Assembly (NCBI GenBank): GCA_938003985.1 | Contig: CALKWZ010000022.1 | Span: 18,981 to 82,980, forward strand | Source: an uncultured Verrucomicrobiota bacterium | Lineage (GTDB): Bacteria > Verrucomicrobiota > Kiritimatiellia > CAIQIC01 > Lenti-01 | Reading direction: 5' to 3' | DNA length: 64,000 bases | In this document: positions 1-8,156 of the stretch, piece by piece | How positions within the stretch are numbered: the first letter of the stretch is position 1 | Layout of the letters: each line of letters begins with the position of its first letter | Made by a program: the position numbers and the translations under genes | Notes under the pieces: model-generated | The model's database searches: none | Told to the model about the DNA's origin: nothing | The model's input: the letters and a program-made list of their open reading frames with translations, nothing else

Positions 1-342
1 GAAAACGGCACGTTCCTCTGGACCGCCGCCGCGCCGACGGGCGAATACAGCGTGGTCTTCTACGCCGCCGACAAGGACGGCAGCGACGGCGAGGCCGTGG
101 GCATCTACGTCTACCCGCTGCCGCAGTTCCAGACCTTCGCGGTCAGCAACGGCGCGCCGGCTTCGGCCACGTTCCGGTCGGTGCTGGGCCAGACCTACCG
201 GCTGGAATACAGCCTCGACCTGCAGGCGGACCCCGTCGCGTGGTCGGAAGCCGACACCGAAATCGGCGACGGCAACGACCTCACGCTCTCCGACACGAAC
301 GCCGTGGACGTGAAGCGGTACTACCGCATCGTGGCGCCGTAA
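1..342 (+). CDS. C-terminal part of a secreted protein (5' end outside window)
   Basis: The frame is open from the first base and ends at TAA 340-342, giving the last 113 residues of a longer protein. The final 50 or so residues (TYRLEYSLDL...W...GDGNDLTLSDTN...RYYRIVAP) form a small beta-rich C-terminal module. The protein encoded at 4099-5214 ends with a similar module. From memory, such ends are common on large secreted or surface proteins of Verrucomicrobiota and Kiritimatiellota. The module may serve as a sorting or anchoring tail, but no catalytic domain is visible in the part seen here. A strong terminator follows directly. Confidence 0.8.
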   Translation, partial: ENGTFLWTAAAPTGEYSVVFYAADKDGSDGEAVGIYVYPLPQFQTFAVSNGAPASATFRSVLGQTYRLEYSLDLQADPVAWSEADTEIGDGNDLTLSDTNAVDVKRYYRIVAP

Positions 343-361
343 GCGCGCTGCCCGCGGCTCC

Positions 362-394
362 GCGCCGCGCCCCCCCGGGGGCGCGGCGCTTTTT
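362..394 (+). terminator. Rho-independent terminator
   Basis: A 13-bp perfect GC stem (362-374 with 377-389) is followed by TTTTT at 390-394, 20 nt after the stop codon of the upstream gene. The T-run is only on the + side, so it terminates rightward transcription. It sits between convergent genes. Confidence 0.85.
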
Positions 395-421
395 GTTGCC
401 CGGCAAGAAGACTGCGCGCAA

Positions 422-2827
422 TCAGGCGCGGGGCCACAGGGAGCCGGCGCGCGCCGCGCGGGCGATGGCCGCCAGCGTGCGCAGGTGCTGTTCGGGCGGG
501 CAGGAGCGGGGACTGAGCAACAAGGCCAATTCGGTCGTCGGCGCCGCGAACCCGGGCAGGTCCAGACCGGACTCCCGCCGGCCCACGGCGATCCGGGCGG
601 AATCGATCAACGGCGTGTGGAGATGCAGCAAGGCGACCTGGGCCGACAGCGGCACCGGGGGGAATCCCATCAGTTCGGCGACGAGCGGCTCGAGCGCGCC
701 CCGGTATTCGGGCAAGGCGCTCCGGAGCAATTCGGGCAGTATGGCCGGCAAGGTGGCCGCACCCAGCGAAACGGGCACGATCGGGGGCAGATCGCGCGCC
801 GGGGCCGCGCCCGCTTCCTCCGTCTGCGCGGGTTCCTCGTTCTGCACGTCCAAGGGCGGAAACAGCACGATCAAATTGTCGTCGGGCCAGCGCAGCGCCC
901 AGTCGACCGGCAGCCGTTCGAGACTGGGTTGCCAGGCCAGATTGCCGCGCCGGACGCTGAGCAGCAGGACGGCGTCGCCCGGGGCGCGGGCCTGCTCGAC
1001 CGCGGCGACGACGGCGGCCCAGGTGGCCAGGGAGGGCGGCGTTTTGGCGCCGGCGGGCGGACGGTTGCCGGGCAGGGCCTCGATGGCCCGGCGCGTGGCG
1101 TCGGTGGCCGCCAGATACACGCGCGCTCCGGCGCGCGCGGCGATGCGGCGGGCCAGTTGCAGGGCGTTGGGGAGGCCGGAATGGCGCTCGATCAGCGGCG
1201 GGGCCAAAACCCACAGCCGCCGGGCGGTCGCCAGGGGCGGGCCCGGCCGAACCACCACCACGGCCTGCCGGCTTTGCGTCACCACGCGGTCGGGAATGCT
1301 CTGCAGCAGCGAGGCCGCCCGCGTGCGCGCATGCCAGCCCAGCACGATGGCGCCGACGCGGAATTCCGTCGCGGCGTTCAGGATGCCGCCGGCCACGCTG
1401 GCATCCAGGCGCGCCAGCGGAATGGCGTGGACGCCGGCGGCTTCGGCGCGCGCCACGGCTCCGCCCAGCAGGCGCTCGGCTTCGGCCACCCGTTCGGGAT
1501 CGTCGGGCCCCGCCGAGGCCACGTGCAAGGGGTAGAGGGGCTCTTCGGTGCGGTCCGGCCGCAGCATCATCGCCAAATCCACGAGGGCGTCCACCCGGTG
1601 CGGAGACGCCAGCGGCATCAGGATGCGGCCGGATTCGTGCCGGGGGCCGGCCGGCCGGAGTTCCGCTTCGGCGGCCAGGCGGCGGGCGCATTTTTCCGTC
1701 ACCCACGGGCCGATCAGGCAGGTGACGAGGATCATCAGGATGGTGCCGTTGAGGATCGCGGCATCGAAAATTCCGACCTGGGTGCCGACCAGCACGGCGG
1801 CGAGGGTGGCCGCGGCCTGGTTGACGCTGAGCCCGAACACCAGGCCGGTTTCGTCGCGGGAATAGCCCAGCCAGCGGCCTGCGAGATGGGCGGCCGCCCA
1901 TTTGAGGGCGGTCACGCCCACCGCCATGAAGAGCGCGATCCGCCAGCCGTCGAGACCGGTGAGCAGCACCCGCAGATCCACGCGCATTCCGACCGAAAAG
2001 AGGAAAAACGGAATGAAAAGGGCGTTGCCGACGAAATGCAGGCGGTTCATCAGCACGCCGCGGCCCGGGACCACCGCGCTGAGCGCCAAGCCGGCCAGAA
2101 ACGCGCCGATGATGGGTTCCACGCCGGCGAGTTCGGAGGCGTAGGCGACCAAGAACGTCGCCGCGAGGACGAACACGAATTCCGCGGCGCCGTCGGGCGC
2201 GGTCCGGCGGAAAAACCAGTAGCCGATGCGCGGCAGCACGAAAATCGCGCCGGCGACCAGGGCCGCCAGCGACAAGCCCAGTTGCGCCCAGAACGCGGCG
2301 CCGATGCCGCCGTTTTGGCTTCGGACGACGACGGCCAGCACCAGAAGCGCGGCGGTGTCGGTCAGGATGGTGCCGCCGATCGTCGTGGTGACGGCGCGGT
2401 TGCGGCCCAGCCCCAGCCGCTGCACGATGGGAAAGGGAATCAGCGTGTGCGAGGCGAACATGCTGGCCAGCAGGATGGCCTTGGGCCAGCCGAAGCCCAG
2501 CAGCCAAACGGCGCCCAGCGTGCCCAGCACCTGCGGGATCAGGAAGGTCAGCGTGCCGAACACGAGGCCCGGCTTCCGGTAGCGCTGGAAGTCGTCGAGA
2601 TTGATTTCCAGCCCGGCGAGGAACATCAGGTAGAGCAAGCCCACCTTGCCCAGCAGCTGGAACGTCTGGTCGAGGCGGAAAATTCCCGGCCCGAATTCGC
2701 CCACGACGACGCCGGCCAGGATCAGGCCCGCGATGTCCGGCAGCCGCAATTTGACCGACAGCAGCGGCGCCACGAGCAGCAGCACCATCACCAGCGCGAA
2801 ATCCAGGATGAGCCGGTCGGCATCCAT
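422..2827 (-). CDS. Kef-type cation:proton antiporter with C-terminal USP-like domains
   Basis: The protein is about 801 aa. Residues 1 to ~380 hold roughly a dozen hydrophobic segments of the CPA2 Na+/H+ exchanger fold (for example LPDIAGLILAGVVVGEFGPG near the N-terminus). Residues ~390-800 are soluble and look like tandem universal-stress-protein domains (GRILMPLASP..., GAIVLGWHAR). It probably exchanges K+ or Na+ for H+ at the inner membrane, with the USP part regulating it; this is inferred from the fold. ATG codons lie at 2833 and 2827. The -10 box at 2834-2839 directly abuts the first, so the second, 6 nt further on, is the better start and would give a leaderless mRNA. Confidence 0.88.
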   Translation of the reverse strand: MDADRLILDFALVMVLLLVAPLLSVKLRLPDIAGLILAGVVVGEFGPGIFRLDQTFQLLGKVGLLYLMFLAGLEINLDDFQRYRKPGLVFGTLTFLIPQVLGTLGAVWLLGFGWPKAILLASMFASHTLIPFPIVQRLGLGRNRAVTTTIGGTILTDTAALLVLAVVVRSQNGGIGAAFWAQLGLSLAALVAGAIFVLPRIGYWFFRRTAPDGAAEFVFVLAATFLVAYASELAGVEPIIGAFLAGLALSAVVPGRGVLMNRLHFVGNALFIPFFLFSVGMRVDLRVLLTGLDGWRIALFMAVGVTALKWAAAHLAGRWLGYSRDETGLVFGLSVNQAAATLAAVLVGTQVGIFDAAILNGTILMILVTCLIGPWVTEKCARRLAAEAELRPAGPRHESGRILMPLASPHRVDALVDLAMMLRPDRTEEPLYPLHVASAGPDDPERVAEAERLLGGAVARAEAAGVHAIPLARLDASVAGGILNAATEFRVGAIVLGWHARTRAASLLQSIPDRVVTQSRQAVVVVRPGPPLATARRLWVLAPPLIERHSGLPNALQLARRIAARAGARVYLAATDATRRAIEALPGNRPPAGAKTPPSLATWAAVVAAVEQARAPGDAVLLLSVRRGNLAWQPSLERLPVDWALRWPDDNLIVLFPPLDVQNEEPAQTEEAGAAPARDLPPIVPVSLGAATLPAILPELLRSALPEYRGALEPLVAELMGFPPVPLSAQVALLHLHTPLIDSARIAVGRRESGLDLPGFAAPTTELALLLSPRSCPPEQHLRTLAAIARAARAGSLWPRA

Positions 2828-2833
2828 GCCCAT

Positions 2834-2862
2834 ACCCTAGCAGAGGAATCGCCGTCCGGCAA
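2834..2862 (-). promoter_or_regulatory. Promoter of the antiporter gene
   Basis: Read on the minus strand: TTGCCG (2857-2862), 17-nt spacer, TAGGGT (2834-2839). The ATG at 2827 lies where transcription would start. Confidence 0.6.
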
Positions 2863-2902
2863 ACGTTGCGGCCGGATCGGCGGCGCGGCGCACCTCCGCC
2901 GG

Positions 2903-3994
2903 CTAGGGGGTGCGGCGAAGATCAAATCCGGCCGTGGCGACTTCCCGGAACCCCTCCGCGCCGTCGCGCACGAGGAACAGGGCTTCGCATCCGGGGAAGC
3001 GCGCGGCCAGCAGCGGGAGCCCTTCGTCGGGACCGAGGACGAACAGCGCGGTGGCGAGCGCGTCGGCGGTCAGGCAGTCGCCGGCCCGGACCGACACGCT
3101 GGCGACGGCGTGGCCGACGGGCGCGGCGGTGCGGGGATCGACGATATGGGCGCGGAGCTCGCCGTTCTCGTCGCGGTAGAAATTGCGGTAGTCGCCGGAG
3201 GTGGCGATGGCGTTGCCGCCGGTCAACCGAACGACACCGTGGAGATCGGTCGATCCATCGGGCTTCAGCACGCCGACCCGCCACGGTTCGCCTGGGTCGT
3301 TGCGGCCGACGCCGAGGGTTTCGCCGCCGATTTCGACGAGGAAGTTTTCGAGGCCGCGCCCGCGCAGCAGCGCCGCGACCCGGTCGACGCCGAACCCCTT
3401 GGCGATGGCGCCGAGATCGAGCTTCAGATCGGCGATTTCTTTTTCGATCCGGCCATCGGGCAGGAGGTGCAAATGCCGCCAGCCGATGACGGCGCGGGCG
3501 GCGGCGATCTGGTCGGGCGCGGGTGCGGCGCGGCGCAGGCCGTCGGGACCGAAGCCCCAGAGGTTCACGAGCGCGCCGACGGTGGGATCGAAGGCGCCGT
3601 CCGTGGCTTCGGCGATCTCCAGCGCGCGGCGGACGACGAACTGGAATTCCGGGGAGATCGCAACGGGTTCGTTCGCTCCGGCGCGGTTGAAGCACGAGAT
3701 CTCGCTGCCGGGATCCCACGTGGACATCTGGCGGTTGACCTCGGCGAGCTCGGCGTCGACGTCGGCTTGCAGGCGGCGCAAGTCGCGAGGACGGACCTGG
3801 ACGTGGGCGATGCGGACGGAGTAGGTGGTGCCCATGGTGTGGCCGGCAATCACGGCATGGGAAGAAACCGGAGAACAGGCCGAGAGAGGAAACAGCAGCA
3901 CCGCGGCCCAACAAGATTTCCACACGCCGGGAAACGGTTTTCCGCGTTGTGGAATCATTCCGCTCCAGTTTTCCATGGCGTGGAAAATCGACAT
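2903..3994 (-). CDS. apbE: FAD:protein FMN transferase (ApbE), lipoprotein
   Basis: ApbE uses FAD to link FMN to a threonine of target proteins on the outer face of the inner membrane. Family signatures are present in order: GHTMGTTYSV, MSTWDPGSEISCFNR, DPTVGALVNLWGFG, LDLGAIAKGFGVDR, VEIGGE, SGDYRNFY and the metal-binding HIVDPRT...TADALATALFVLG. A signal peptide with lipobox LSAC places it in the periplasm as a lipoprotein. The nqrBCDEF cluster 2 kb away encodes its classic substrates NqrB and NqrC. A promoter ends 6 nt before the ATG at 3994. A second ATG at 3958, preceded by GGAG, is an alternative start that gives a more normal signal peptide length. Confidence 0.93.
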   Translation of the reverse strand: MSIFHAMENWSGMIPQRGKPFPGVWKSCWAAVLLFPLSACSPVSSHAVIAGHTMGTTYSVRIAHVQVRPRDLRRLQADVDAELAEVNRQMSTWDPGSEISCFNRAGANEPVAISPEFQFVVRRALEIAEATDGAFDPTVGALVNLWGFGPDGLRRAAPAPDQIAAARAVIGWRHLHLLPDGRIEKEIADLKLDLGAIAKGFGVDRVAALLRGRGLENFLVEIGGETLGVGRNDPGEPWRVGVLKPDGSTDLHGVVRLTGGNAIATSGDYRNFYRDENGELRAHIVDPRTAAPVGHAVASVSVRAGDCLTADALATALFVLGPDEGLPLLAARFPGCEALFLVRDGAEGFREVATAGFDLRRTP

Positions 3995-4000
3995 GGGGGA

Positions 4001-4029
4001 AGCATAGGCCGCGGGGCGGAAGCATGCAA
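4001..4029 (-). promoter_or_regulatory. Promoter of apbE
   Basis: Minus strand: TTGCAT (4024-4029), 17-nt spacer, TATGCT (4001-4006), 6 nt before ATG 3994. An inverted repeat TTTTCCA-N5-TGGAAAA lies just downstream at about 3969-3987 and could be an operator or an RNA hairpin. Confidence 0.6.
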
Positions 4030-4065
4030 GACGGGGAGCGGGCATGGAATTCGTTCAAAATGGGA

Positions 4066-4094
4066 CTGGAGACGGAAAGGCGGGGGGCTATACT
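4066..4094 (+). promoter_or_regulatory. Possible promoter of the secreted-protein gene
   Basis: CTGGAG (4066-4071), 17-nt spacer, TATACT (4089-4094). The -10 box is good and the -35 box is weak. Confidence 0.4.
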
Positions 4095-4098
4095 GGCG

Positions 4099-5214
4099 AT
4101 GGAGCGGAACGTGAAAAGCCGGATCGGAAGTTGGCTGGCGATCGGGACGTGGGCGGCGTGGGCGTCCAGCGCGGCGGGGGGACGGCCGGTGACCAACCTG
4201 ACCTTTCATTCGGGAATCGGCACGGATTGGGCGGTCTACGTCGGCGAACAGGCGCACAACGGCGGGCCGGCGGGGGAATGGACGGCCGAATTCGGGGGGC
4301 GCGCCGGGACGGGGTATTTCCTCCAGCTCTGGGCCACGACGATGAGCAGCGGCAACTCGGGGCCGATCACGGCCGTGCACGGCGGTTGCCGCGCGGCGTG
4401 GCTGATCGACCGGTTCGCGACGGGCTTGGGGAACGACGGGATTCCAGCCGGCTGGTCGGGCGGCGAACTCAGCCTGGAGGACAAGCGCACGGCCTTGGCC
4501 TTCGCGGTGTTCGAGGTGGGAACGTCGCCGGAAAGCGATCCGCCGGATCTGGAAGACGGCACGTATCGCTTTTGGTACGCGCCGGCGGTTCCCCGGCAAC
4601 TGGCGCAGGCCTATCTGGCCGAATTGGCGGCGGCGACGATCGACACGAACGCCTTGGCGGCGGAATACGAGGTGGTGACGGGCGAGCAATGGCTGGGCAT
4701 CGCCTTTGCCCTCTGGGTGGCGAAAATCGAGCCGCCGGAACTGACGCGGATCGACGTGGCGCCCGCGCAGGCCGACTTGCAGGTGGGCGAAACGCGGAGC
4801 TTCGCGGCGGAAGGATTCGACCAAGGGGGATATCCGCTGGCGTTCGCCCCCGTCTGGACGGCCAGCGGCGGGCGGGTGGACGGCGCCGGGACGTACGTGG
4901 CCACGGGGCCGGGCTCTTTCGAGGTGTGGGCCGGGGCCGCTGGCGCGGTCGCGCGCGGCACGGGCGCCGTGGTCGCGGCGACGATGGCGATCGGCGAAGA
5001 AGCGTCCGCGGCCACGAACGGCATTTCGTTCGCCAGTCATACGTCGGCCGTCTATTCCTTGCAGCGCCGCGTCCGGTTCTCGTCCGGCGAATGGGAAGAC
5101 GTGCCGGGCGGCGGGCCGGAACGGGGCACGGGCGGGGAGTTGACCTTGGCGGACACGAACGAACCGGCGTCGACGACGCGGTTCTACCGCGTGCGGTACG
5201 CGGTGGAGCCGTAG
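4099..5214 (+). CDS. Secreted protein with Big-like Ig domain and RFYRV-type C-terminal module
   Basis: A 371-aa protein. Residues 1-28 form a signal peptide (hydrophobic WLAIGTWAAWASSAA). The N-terminal ~200 residues are rich in Gly/Trp/Thr with no fold I recognise. Residues ~220-300 (ELTRIDVAPAQADLQVGETRSF...) look like a bacterial Ig (Big2-like) domain. The last ~55 residues (VYSLQRRV...W...GGELTLADTN...RFYRVRY) match the C-terminal module of the protein at 1-342. It is probably exported to the cell surface or beyond; function unknown. ATG 4099 was chosen for the signal peptide. A GTG at 4111 with GGAG upstream is an alternative. The stop is 2 nt from that of the convergent gene. Confidence 0.75.
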   Translation: MERNVKSRIGSWLAIGTWAAWASSAAGGRPVTNLTFHSGIGTDWAVYVGEQAHNGGPAGEWTAEFGGRAGTGYFLQLWATTMSSGNSGPITAVHGGCRAAWLIDRFATGLGNDGIPAGWSGGELSLEDKRTALAFAVFEVGTSPESDPPDLEDGTYRFWYAPAVPRQLAQAYLAELAAATIDTNALAAEYEVVTGEQWLGIAFALWVAKIEPPELTRIDVAPAQADLQVGETRSFAAEGFDQGGYPLAFAPVWTASGGRVDGAGTYVATGPGSFEVWAGAAGAVARGTGAVVAATMAIGEEASAATNGISFASHTSAVYSLQRRVRFSSGEWEDVPGGGPERGTGGELTLADTNEPASTTRFYRVRYAVEP

Positions 5215-5216
5215 GG

Positions 5217-5672
5217 TCAGACGAGGCCGAGCAGGGCGGCGGCGCGGGCGGGCTCGATGCGATAGCGGGAGCCGTGGCCTTGGAAGAAGGCGTGTTTTTC
5301 GATCAGCGCGAGGCCAAGGGCGGTCAGCACGATCTGCTCGCCGGCGGCGGACGACAGGACGACGTCGCCTTTTTCGAAGACGCCGTCGCCGCGGAAGGGG
5401 GACGGAATGCGGCCCATGGATTCGTGGGCGACGGCCGTCACGCCGGGGCGGATCGCGACTTCGCCGCCGAACGCGGCGCGGGCCTTTTCGTAGGCGTCGC
5501 GGAGCGCCGCGAGCAGGGCTTCTTTGGAGACGCCGAGCTGCGCGAGGGCGTGGAGGTCGGCGGCGACGATTTCATCGACGGGCCGATGGTCGGTGCCGAG
5601 GAAGCCTTCGCCGGAGAACTTGGACGCGCCGAGGCGGTCTTCGAGGGCTTTGTCTTCGGGCGTTTCTTGCAT
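5217..5672 (-). CDS. Conserved-looking protein of unknown function
   Basis: A 151-aa soluble protein with no signal peptide or membrane segment. The N-terminal part is acidic and helical (MQETPEDKALEDRLG, VDEIVAADLHALAQLGVSKEALLAALRDAYEKARAAFGG). The C-terminal half looks beta-rich and ends in a short helix. I do not recognise the family. It lies downstream of nqrF in the same orientation, separated by 121 nt of tandem repeats, so it may be expressed separately. Confidence 0.65.
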   Translation of the reverse strand: MQETPEDKALEDRLGASKFSGEGFLGTDHRPVDEIVAADLHALAQLGVSKEALLAALRDAYEKARAAFGGEVAIRPGVTAVAHESMGRIPSPFRGDGVFEKGDVVLSSAAGEQIVLTALGLALIEKHAFFQGHGSRYRIEPARAAALLGLV

Positions 5673-5689
5673 AAATTCAGTTCCGATCT

Positions 5690-5790
5690 TTGACAGGATT
5701 AACAGGATTTTTCAGGATGAACAGGATTAATGCCGTTCGGGGTTTTCAATTCTGTAAATCCTGCCAAATCTTGTAAATCCTGTCTAAAAG
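5690..5790. repeat. Nonamer repeat cluster (ACAGGATTA type)
   Basis: The gap between nqrF and the unknown gene holds four near-identical 9-nt units (GACAGGATT, AACAGGATT, TTCAGGAT, AACAGGATTAA). After a 30-nt break come units in the opposite sense (CTGTAAATC, CTTGTAAATCC, CTGTCTAAAA). The two halves can pair, so the region may fold into a long imperfect hairpin. No gene was found in it. Confidence 0.8.
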
Positions 5791-5793
5791 GGT

Positions 5794-6897
5794 TCAGGAG
5801 AATTTGTCGTAGAAGACGCTTTGTTCGGGCATGCCGTTTTTCGTCAGGACGGCGATGGAGGCGTCGATCATGCCGGGGGAGCCGCAGAGATAGGCTTCGT
5901 GCTTGGAAGCGTCGGGGAAGTGGCGGGCGACGACTTCGGTGATCAGGCCGCGTTCGCCGGTCCAGCCGGAATCGGCGGGTTCCTTGGAGAGCGCCGGGAC
6001 GAACTTGAACCAAGGGCATTCCTTTTCGAGCTGCCGGAATTCATCCAGGAAGAACAGGTCGCGCTGGGTGAGGGCGCCGAAGAAGTAGGTGGTGGGCCGG
6101 GCGATGCCTTTTTCCTTCATGTCGCGCACGATGGACCAGATGGGCGCCATGCCCGAGCCGCCGGCGATGCAGATGATGGGCGCTTGCGTGTCGGACAGAT
6201 GGAAGAAGCCGTAGGGGCCGGAGAAGAAGATCTCCGCGCCTTCCTTGAGATGGTCGAAAACCCAGGTGGTGCAGATGCCGTCGGGCACGCGGCGGATGAT
6301 GAGTTCGAGATGGTTTTTGTCCGACGGCAGGGAGGAAATGGAATAGCCGCGCATGACCGACTCATGGCCCTTGTAGTCGGCGGACTCGAGCTGGACGTAT
6401 TGGCCGGCCTCGAAAGAAATGGAACCGGGCTCGAGCAATTGCATCCGCAGTTCGACGATGTCGTGGGTGAGCGGCTTCTTGTGGACGAGCTTGGCGCGGA
6501 AACGGGAGACGGAGAACAGTTCGTCGGGGATTTCGATCTTCAGGTCGCGGCGGACCTTGACCTGGCAGGCCAGCCGGACGTTGTCCTTGCGCTCGGCGGG
6601 GGTGAGATAGGGTTCCTCGACGGGGCCGATCAGGCCGCCGCCCTCCTGGACCTTCAGCTTGCAGTAGGCGCAGGAGCCGCGGCCGCCGCAGGCGGAGGGA
6701 ATGAAGATGTTCTTTTCGGCGAGGGAGGAAAGGAGGGACGAGCCGCCCTCGACGTCGAGGACCTTCCGGCCCGCGTTGACGTCGACGTGGCAGGTGCCGT
6801 AGTTGAGGATCTTCTTCTCGGCCAGCACGAGCAGCCCGGCGAGCACGAGCCCGCAGGCGAGAAGGAAACCGACCGAGATGAGGATGGAGACGAGCAT
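5794..6897 (-). CDS. nqrF: Na+-translocating NADH:quinone reductase subunit F
   Basis: Entry point for NADH electrons in Na+-NQR. The 367-aa protein has one N-terminal membrane anchor (1-25). A 2Fe-2S domain follows with ligands Cys70, Cys76, Cys79 and Cys111. An FAD domain (RGYSISS at 183-189) and an NADH domain (GGSGMAPI at 246-253, CGSPGM near 338-343) complete it. It is about 40 residues shorter than the well-studied Vibrio subunit, but all cofactor motifs are present. It is the last gene of the leftward nqrBCDEF unit, 4 nt after nqrE. Confidence 0.96.
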   Translation of the reverse strand: MLVSILISVGFLLACGLVLAGLLVLAEKKILNYGTCHVDVNAGRKVLDVEGGSSLLSSLAEKNIFIPSACGGRGSCAYCKLKVQEGGGLIGPVEEPYLTPAERKDNVRLACQVKVRRDLKIEIPDELFSVSRFRAKLVHKKPLTHDIVELRMQLLEPGSISFEAGQYVQLESADYKGHESVMRGYSISSLPSDKNHLELIIRRVPDGICTTWVFDHLKEGAEIFFSGPYGFFHLSDTQAPIICIAGGSGMAPIWSIVRDMKEKGIARPTTYFFGALTQRDLFFLDEFRQLEKECPWFKFVPALSKEPADSGWTGERGLITEVVARHFPDASKHEAYLCGSPGMIDASIAVLTKNGMPEQSVFYDKFS

Positions 6898-6901
6898 GGG
6901 G

Positions 6902-7510
6902 TCAGATCTTGATCATGCCGGAGAAGCCGACGAAGGCGAGGGCCATGATGCCGATGACGACGAGGGTGATGCCGGGCCCGGCGAGGCCCTTGGGAAGGGC
7001 GGCTTCGTTGATCTTTTCGCGGATGCCGCCGATGAGGGCGATGGCCAGGAACCAGCCGAAGCCGCCGCCGAGACCGAAGGCGAAGGCCTGGAGGAAGCTG
7101 TACGGCTTGTTGAGCATGAAGAGCGAAATGCCGAGGATGGCGCAGTTGACCGTGATCAGCGGCAGGAAGATGCCGAGGGAGTTGTAGAGCTTTTCCGAGA
7201 CCCGCTCGATGATCATTTCCACCAATTGGGTGAAAGCGGCGATGACGACGATAAAGACGATCAGCCGCAGGTACTCGAGACGGAGGGGCACGAGCAGGTA
7301 GGTGTAGACAAGGTAGTTGAGCGCGGCGGTGGTGGCGGTGACGAACATGACGGCCACGCCGAGGCCCAGGCTGGTGTCCACTTTCTTCGACACGCCCAAA
7401 CACGAGCACATGCCGAGGAAGCGCGCCATCAGGATGTTGTCCGTGAACGCCGCCGACACGAAGATCAGCAGGAAAGACGAGAGAAATCCCATTTCGGAGA
7501 GCGGGGTCAT
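6902..7510 (-). CDS. nqrE: Na+-NQR subunit E
   Basis: A 202-aa membrane protein with six hydrophobic helices, the inverted-repeat partner of NqrD. Together they hold an intramembrane 2Fe-2S centre; Cys35 or Cys37 (FLGMCSC) and Cys123 (ITVNCAI) are the expected ligands here. The start ATG 7510 overlaps the nqrD stop (ATGA) and has a GGAGG ribosome-binding site inside nqrD. A longer reading from 7612 is not credible because it has no membrane topology before this point. Confidence 0.95.
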   Translation of the reverse strand: MTPLSEMGFLSSFLLIFVSAAFTDNILMARFLGMCSCLGVSKKVDTSLGLGVAVMFVTATTAALNYLVYTYLLVPLRLEYLRLIVFIVVIAAFTQLVEMIIERVSEKLYNSLGIFLPLITVNCAILGISLFMLNKPYSFLQAFAFGLGGGFGWFLAIALIGGIREKINEAALPKGLAGPGITLVVIGIMALAFVGFSGMIKI

Positions 7511-8118
7511 TTCGCTTCCTCCTTGACCAGCCGGGCGCGGGCGATCCAGGTCAGGATGGCCAGCATGAAGAACGCGCCGGGGGGCATGACCATGATGGTC
7601 CATTGGTGCCACCAGAGGTCGCGGGCCGGCAGGACGTAGCCGAGCACGGTGCCGAACCCCATGATTTCGCGGACGATCGCGATCGCGACGAGCACGGCGG
7701 TGTAGCCGAGGCCGTTGGCGAAGCCGTCGACGAGCGCCGGCAGGGGCTTGTTCTGGCTGGCGAAGGCTTCGGCGCGGCCCATGATGATGCAGTTGGTGAT
7801 GATCAGGCCGACGTAGGGGCCGATGAAGCGGTGGATGTCGGGCGCGACGGCCTTGATGAGGATGTCGATCATCATGACGTAGCAGGCGATGATGACGACC
7901 TGCACGATCATGCGGATGCGCACGGGAATGTAGTTGCGCAGCAGGGACACGGTGAACGCCGTCAGGGCGGTGGCGAAGGTGACGCCGAAGCCCATGAACA
8001 GCGTGTTGACCACGAGATTGGTCACGGCCAGCGCGGAACAGATGCCGAGCACCTGGCGGAAGATCGGATTCTCGACCAGGAGGCCGTCTTTCAGGATTTT
8101 GCCGTAGGTGGAAGCCAT
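7507..8118 (-). CDS. nqrD: Na+-NQR subunit D
   Basis: A 203-aa protein with six membrane segments. Cys27 (VLGICSAL) and Cys110 (IITNCIIMGRAEAFA) are the expected ligands of the NqrD/NqrE 2Fe-2S cluster. The motif NCIIMGRAEAFA is typical of NqrD/RnfE. Its start lies 10 nt past the nqrC stop and its last bases overlap the nqrE start. Confidence 0.96.
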   Translation of the reverse strand: MASTYGKILKDGLLVENPIFRQVLGICSALAVTNLVVNTLFMGFGVTFATALTAFTVSLLRNYIPVRIRMIVQVVIIACYVMMIDILIKAVAPDIHRFIGPYVGLIITNCIIMGRAEAFASQNKPLPALVDGFANGLGYTAVLVAIAIVREIMGFGTVLGYVLPARDLWWHQWTIMVMPPGAFFMLAILTWIARARLVKEEAK

Positions 8119-8127
8119 GGAAGGGGG

Positions 8128-8156
8128 GTCAGGGTTCGGGGTTCAGGGGTTGGGGT
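8128..8156. repeat. Degenerate heptad repeat overlapping the nqrC 3' end
   Basis: Units resembling GGTTCGG, GGTTCAG and GGTTGGG in tandem cover the nqrC stop codon and the nqrC-nqrD junction. They encode the proline-rich end of NqrC (APQPLNPEP). The pattern matches the heptad families at 12681 and 24251. Confidence 0.5.

Noticed and set aside
485..4114. Very long open frame on the plus strand opposite the antiporter and apbE
   Set aside because: High GC depletes stop codons and creates long antisense frames. The composition is low-complexity Arg/Gly/Gln, and two recognised genes occupy the other strand.
5690..5718. Promoter-like TTGACA-N17-CAGGAT on the plus strand
   Set aside because: It is produced by the nonamer repeat itself and points into the 3' end of nqrF with no plus-strand gene downstream.
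6902..7612. Longer nqrE start at 7612
   Set aside because: The extra N-terminus is a shadow of nqrD. ATG 7510 has a GGAGG site and restores the family length.
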